The position numbers and the translations under genes are program-made. The notes below the pieces were generated by a model. The model saw only the letters and a program-made list of their open reading frames with translations. It ran no database searches and was not told the origin of the DNA. From Arthrobacter crusticola (lineage in GTDB: Bacteria; Actinomycetota; Actinomycetes; Actinomycetales; Micrococcaceae), in NCBI RefSeq assembly GCF_004357995.1, contig NZ_SMTK01000005.1, forward strand, positions 356,335-420,334: a DNA stretch of 64,000 bases. The letters run 5' to 3'. Positions 61,385-64,000 of the stretch are shown here, piece by piece (the stretch's first letter is position 1; every line of letters starts with the position of its first letter).

Positions 61385-63385
61385 TCAGCCTCCAACGGAA
61401 TCCTCGGCCGCCTTGATGGGAGCCGCGCCGCCGGCAGCGGTCCCGGGAAGGGTTTTCCCTTCCCCTGCGCCGGCGGCGCTGTCCGCGTCGCTATCCGTGT
61501 CGCTATCCGTGTCGCTATCCGTGTCGTTGTCCGCAGCCGGAAGGGCCGTTCCGTCGACGCTGTCCGTTCCGGCGCCGCTCTCCACATCAGCGATCTCGAC
61601 ATCAGCGCCCCCACCGTCGGTGATCGCACCATCGGTGCCGGTCCCGGCGGCCTTGTAACCGTCAGGACCACCGTCGGCGTCGGGAACGAAGTCAGGGGCC
61701 TCGGCCGTCTCGCCCGCAGCGGCGTCCTTCGTCGGCCCGCCCAGGACCTCGGCCACTGTCGGTACCGGACGCGCCGCGCCTTCGTCATCGTCGCCCAGGA
61801 GGTCGATGATGTCGGGCTCCGCGGGGTCCTCGACCCCCAGGGCGGATTCGGCCACCTTCGCCTGCTTGCGCCACTTCTCCGATTCGCCGGTGCGTCCGGC
61901 GGCGTCGAGTGCATCCGCGTACGCCCGGAACAGCCGGGGGCTGAAGGAGAAGGCACGGTGCAGATCCAACTGCGGGATCTCAAGGGCGGCCACGGCTGCC
62001 TCAAGCTGGCCGAGGTCGGCCCGTGCGCCGGAAACGACCATGGCGAGTTCGGCCTTGCCTGCAGCATCGAGGGTCTCGGCCTCCTCGCTGCGGGCGAGGT
62101 CGAGCGCCCGGTCCGGCCGCCCCAGTCCGCGTTCGCAGTCGGCCATGACCGGCAGGTGCGCATTGGAGCCACTGATCCGCCGGAACGTCCTGAACTCCCG
62201 CAGGGCCTCACCGTAATGGCCGGCGGCATACGCCGTCAGGCCCACCGCTTCACGGACGGCAGCGAGTCGTCCGCCGCGCCTGCTCGCGGCGAGGGCATGC
62301 TGGAACGCGAGCTCCGGATCGTCCTCGAGGAGGCGCCCGGCCATCACGAGGTGACGGGAAACCCACAGTGCGCTGCGCTCCTCGAGGTTCCGGATCTGGG
62401 CTCGGGTGACCCGGTCCAGCTCGTCGCCCTTCACGTCCTCGTCGATCTCCGGCGACCGTTCCCGGTCCGGGCGGTTGGAGCTGCGCAGGTCACGCGCGTT
62501 GTGCTGACGCGGCGCGGCCGGCGGGCCACTCCGGGGGCCGTCCCCGGCCCCGAAGCTGCGCCGAGGCGCGGCGCCCCGCTCCCCGGCGCCCCGGCCACCG
62601 GCGCGGGGGCTCCCGCCGCGTTCGTCACGGCGGCCATCGCGCCGGTCATCGAATCTGGAGCCGGTCCGGCCCTCACCGCGTGGGTGCTCCCCTGATCCGC
62701 CGGGACGCCGGTCGGCGCCCTGATCCGGGCGCTTGGCCCAGGCTGGCCGGTCGGCCGGGCCGCCGCTGCGACCTCCGACGGCGCCGCCGCCGGAGCGGGG
62801 CCGGTCGGAAGCGTTACCCGAGAACGAGCCGCCCCTCGAGGCGGAGCCCCTCAGCTGGGCGCCACGGGAATCGCCGCCCCGGTAGCCCCCGCCGGAGCGC
62901 TGATCGCCTGCGCCGCGCCCCCCTGCACTGCGGCCGGAAGAAGTGCGATCCTCATTGCCGCGCCCCTCACCGGCGCGGTCCGGGCGAAGCCCCGGGCGAA
63001 GCCCCGGGCGGTCCGCATAGCGACCACCAGCCGGCGGGGCACCGGCATCCCGGCCGGCACCGGATCCACCCCGGCCCTGGTACCCGCCGCGCCCGTCGGA
63101 ACTACGCTGACCACCACGGGCATCTTCGCGGCCCCGCGGGGCGCCGCCGAAACGGTTGCCTGATGTACCTGAAGAGGAGACCGGCCCCCGCCGCTGCGGC
63201 GCAGCATCGCGGGCGCCCCCCGTCTCTCCGTCACGGCCGCCGGATGCTGCGGCTGGCCTCGGCGCCGCCCCCTTCGATCCCCACGAGTGCCGCTTCCCGG
63301 CGGCCTGGGGTCGATCCGAGTTTCCTCCGCCTGCCGGCTTTCCATTGTCCGGGGAGTCCCCGTGCGTACGTTCCTGCTCAGCCAT
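61385..63385 (-). CDS. TPR-like protein with long basic disordered N-terminus (Rv1691-like)
   Basis: The first gene of the tlyA-pyrG operon. From ATG 63385 (666 residues, MAEQERTHGDSPDNG) the N-terminal about 310 residues are Arg/Gly-rich (RGGYQGRGGSG, GGRSGGPADRP) and almost certainly unstructured. A helical solenoid of about 190 residues follows (ALWVSRHLVMAGRLLEDDPELAFQHALAA, HYGEALREFRTFRRISGS, ADLGQLEAAVAALEIPQLDLHRAF), as in TPR proteins. The last 140 residues are Asp/Ala/Glu/Gly-rich and include four TDSD units. Rv1691 has the same TPR core. RGG-like segments suggest RNA binding, but this is not established. Confidence 0.8.
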   Translation of the reverse strand: MAEQERTHGDSPDNGKPAGGGNSDRPQAAGKRHSWGSKGAAPRPAAASGGRDGETGGARDAAPQRRGPVSSSGTSGNRFGGAPRGREDARGGQRSSDGRGGYQGRGGSGAGRDAGAPPAGGRYADRPGLRPGLRPDRAGEGRGNEDRTSSGRSAGGRGAGDQRSGGGYRGGDSRGAQLRGSASRGGSFSGNASDRPRSGGGAVGGRSGGPADRPAWAKRPDQGADRRPGGSGEHPRGEGRTGSRFDDRRDGRRDERGGSPRAGGRGAGERGAAPRRSFGAGDGPRSGPPAAPRQHNARDLRSSNRPDRERSPEIDEDVKGDELDRVTRAQIRNLEERSALWVSRHLVMAGRLLEDDPELAFQHALAASRRGGRLAAVREAVGLTAYAAGHYGEALREFRTFRRISGSNAHLPVMADCERGLGRPDRALDLARSEEAETLDAAGKAELAMVVSGARADLGQLEAAVAALEIPQLDLHRAFSFSPRLFRAYADALDAAGRTGESEKWRKQAKVAESALGVEDPAEPDIIDLLGDDDEGAARPVPTVAEVLGGPTKDAAAGETAEAPDFVPDADGGPDGYKAAGTGTDGAITDGGGADVEIADVESGAGTDSVDGTALPAADNDTDSDTDSDTDSDADSAAGAGEGKTLPGTAAGGAAPIKAAEDSVGG
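61481..61533 (-). repeat. 12-bp tandem repeats encoding TDSD units
   Basis: CGCTATCCGTGT-type 12-bp units recur four times within 61481-61533 and translate on the minus strand to TDSDTDSDTDSDADS near the TPR-like protein C-terminus. The repeats are near-identical, so copy number may vary between strains. Confidence 0.8.
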
Positions 63386-63457
63386 GGCGGCGAAGTTCCT
63401 CTCATTTACAGCAGCCGCATCTCGCGTTCCGCTGTTCTCTATTGTTCTATAAGACGT

Positions 63458-63471
63458 TTGCATCAATGCAA
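63458..63471 (-). promoter_or_regulatory. TTGCATCAATGCAA palindrome upstream of the TPR-like operon
   Basis: A 14-bp inverted repeat with 6-bp arms lies 73 bp before the likely start of the TPR-like gene, in a local AT-rich stretch. On the minus strand TATAGA follows (63444-63449), usable as a -10. It may be a promoter or regulator site of the operon running from the TPR gene to xerD. Confidence 0.35.
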
Positions 63472-63609
63472 TCACGTCCTGCCCCGGCTGCGCGATCCGT
63501 TGCGGGGCGGCGCCTGCCCGCTACGCCGGGCAGCGCGGCCGGATGGGCGTGGATGGAGCGCGCCAAACCCTTGCCGTCCTACTGCGGCCTACCGTCGCTT
63601 CGGGTGCGA

Positions 63610-63880
63610 TCCGCGGCTGCCGGTGCGCGCCAGGTGGTGGCCAGGCGGGCCGGCTGGGTGACGGCCCCTGCGCCGGGTGGTGGCCGGCGGGCCGGTGGTG
63701 GTGCCGGCCGGTGATCGGCCCTGGGGGTCCGGTGCGGGCGTATCCGGGGCCCGTCCGGTGGCCAGGCGCCTGTCTGCGGCGGGGGGGCCTGTCCGGTGGC
63801 CGGTGGCCGGTGGGCCTGGGGGTGGGTGGTGGGCCTGGGGGTGGGTGGTGGGCCTGGGGTGGGTGGCGGGGTTGGGTGGT
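63610..63880 (+). repeat. G-rich low-complexity tract beside the rRNA operon
   Basis: About 270 bp of strongly G-biased sequence between the TPR-like operon promoter and the 5S rRNA terminator. Three 19-bp units GTGGGCCTGGGGGTGGGTG start at 63810, 63829 and 63848; the first two are exact and the third lacks one G. Many G-runs of three to seven allow G-quadruplex formation on the + strand, the template strand for rRNA transcription. I see no gene in 63476-63888; translated frames here are only Gly/Trp/Val repeats. Confidence 0.75.
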
Positions 63881-63888
63881 TAAAGGGG

Positions 63889-63917
63889 TGCAGGCCCCAC
63901 CGGTGGTGGGGCCTGCA
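63889..63917 (-). terminator. Terminator of the rRNA operon
   Basis: Perfect 13-bp stem (63889-63901 pairs with 63905-63917) with a GGT loop, lying 11 bp beyond the 3' end of the minus-strand 5S rRNA. On the minus strand the stem is followed by CCCCTTTAACC, a short T-run. Position and strength fit an intrinsic rRNA terminator. Confidence 0.85.
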
Positions 63918-63928
63918 GCCTAAGGGGT

Positions 63929-64000
63929 GTCCGGCGGTGTCCTACTCTCCCACACTCTCTCGGGTGCAGTACCATCGGCGCTGTGGGTCTTAGCTTCCGG
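63929..64000 (-). rRNA. rrf: 5S ribosomal RNA, 3' part (5' end beyond window)
   Basis: On the minus strand the window ends with CCGGAAGCTAAGACCCACAG, and the bases after it run through GATGGTACTGCACCCGAGAG and GTGGGAGAGTAGGACACCGCC, the conserved 3' half of bacterial 5S rRNA. The 3' end is near 63929. About 72 of roughly 120 nt are present. 23S and 16S genes are expected to the right. Confidence 0.95.

Noticed and set aside
63476..63928. Gly/Trp-rich frames next to the rRNA operon
   Set aside because: They are products of the G-rich repeat and have no ribosome binding site or plausible protein composition.

Overview
The window is a high-GC chromosomal segment with dense, co-directional operons, frequent GTG starts and 4-bp ATGA overlaps. 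Gene order and protein character point to an actinobacterium of the Micrococcaceae (Arthrobacter-like). Several blocks match the gene order known from Mycobacterium tuberculosis (idsA / Rv2175c / pknL / aroG; gcvH / garA / Rv1828 / Rv1829 / Rv1830; tlyA / ppnK / recN / pyrG / nudix / xerD; parA / scpA / scpB / rluB / cmk / der). I saw no insertion sequence, prophage, integron or CRISPR array.

Layout. (1) 1-11.4 kb, minus strand: the division and cell wall (dcw) cluster read as mraZ, rsmH, an FtsL-like gene, ftsI, murE, murF, mraY, murD and the start of ftsW, which runs off the left edge. A three-copy 10-bp repeat that fits an MraZ operator lies upstream of mraZ. (2) 11.5-20.1 kb: a DUF3040 membrane protein, dinB, a polyprenyl diphosphate synthase, an Rv2175c-like DNA-binding protein, a four-LysM lytic transglycosylase behind a triple 9-bp MtrA-like box, a PknL-type Ser/Thr kinase and class II DAHP synthase. 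(3) 20.2-31.9 kb: lipid and central metabolism (PlsC-like acyltransferase, esterase, ROK sugar kinase, long-chain acyl-CoA ligase, pyruvate carboxylase) plus two ParA/MinD-type ATPases. (4) 32.2-35.2 kb: the gcvH-garA-ftsR-DUF151-merR block. (5) 35.5-43.8 kb: a Gly/Thr-rich lipoprotein, tRNA-Pro(GGG), and the operon parA-scpA-scpB-rluB-tyrA-cmk-der. (6) 44-52.5 kb: an accessory-looking carboxylate module, with a DctA-type transporter, a CitA/DcuS-type two-component pair, a GntR repressor and prpDBC for the methylcitrate cycle. It sits between parA and xerD, which are usually close together in actinobacteria. (7) 52.5-63.4 kb: an operon of a TPR-like protein, HAD phosphatase, small protein, tlyA, NAD kinase, recN, pyrG, ADP-ribose-type nudix, xerD and a MutT-like nudix. 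(8) 63.5-64 kb: a G-rich repeat tract, an rRNA terminator and the 3' part of a 5S rRNA on the minus strand. The rest of that rRNA operon would lie to the right.

How the genes fit together. The left third builds the wall and septum and contains likely regulators of that process (MraZ, PknL-like kinase, MtrA-like box, FtsR). GarA carries the conserved Thr21/Thr22 phospho-switch that in relatives controls 2-oxoglutarate dehydrogenase, so kinase signalling and carbon flux are both represented here. Pyruvate carboxylase, the methylcitrate genes and the dicarboxylate transporter all feed the same C3/C4 acid node. The most interesting leads are the carboxylate/propionate island with its two GntR operators 63 bp apart, the TEVIG repeats in the kinase linker, the MtrA-like triple box, and an unrecognised low-complexity lipoprotein. 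I found no clearly novel multi-gene system.
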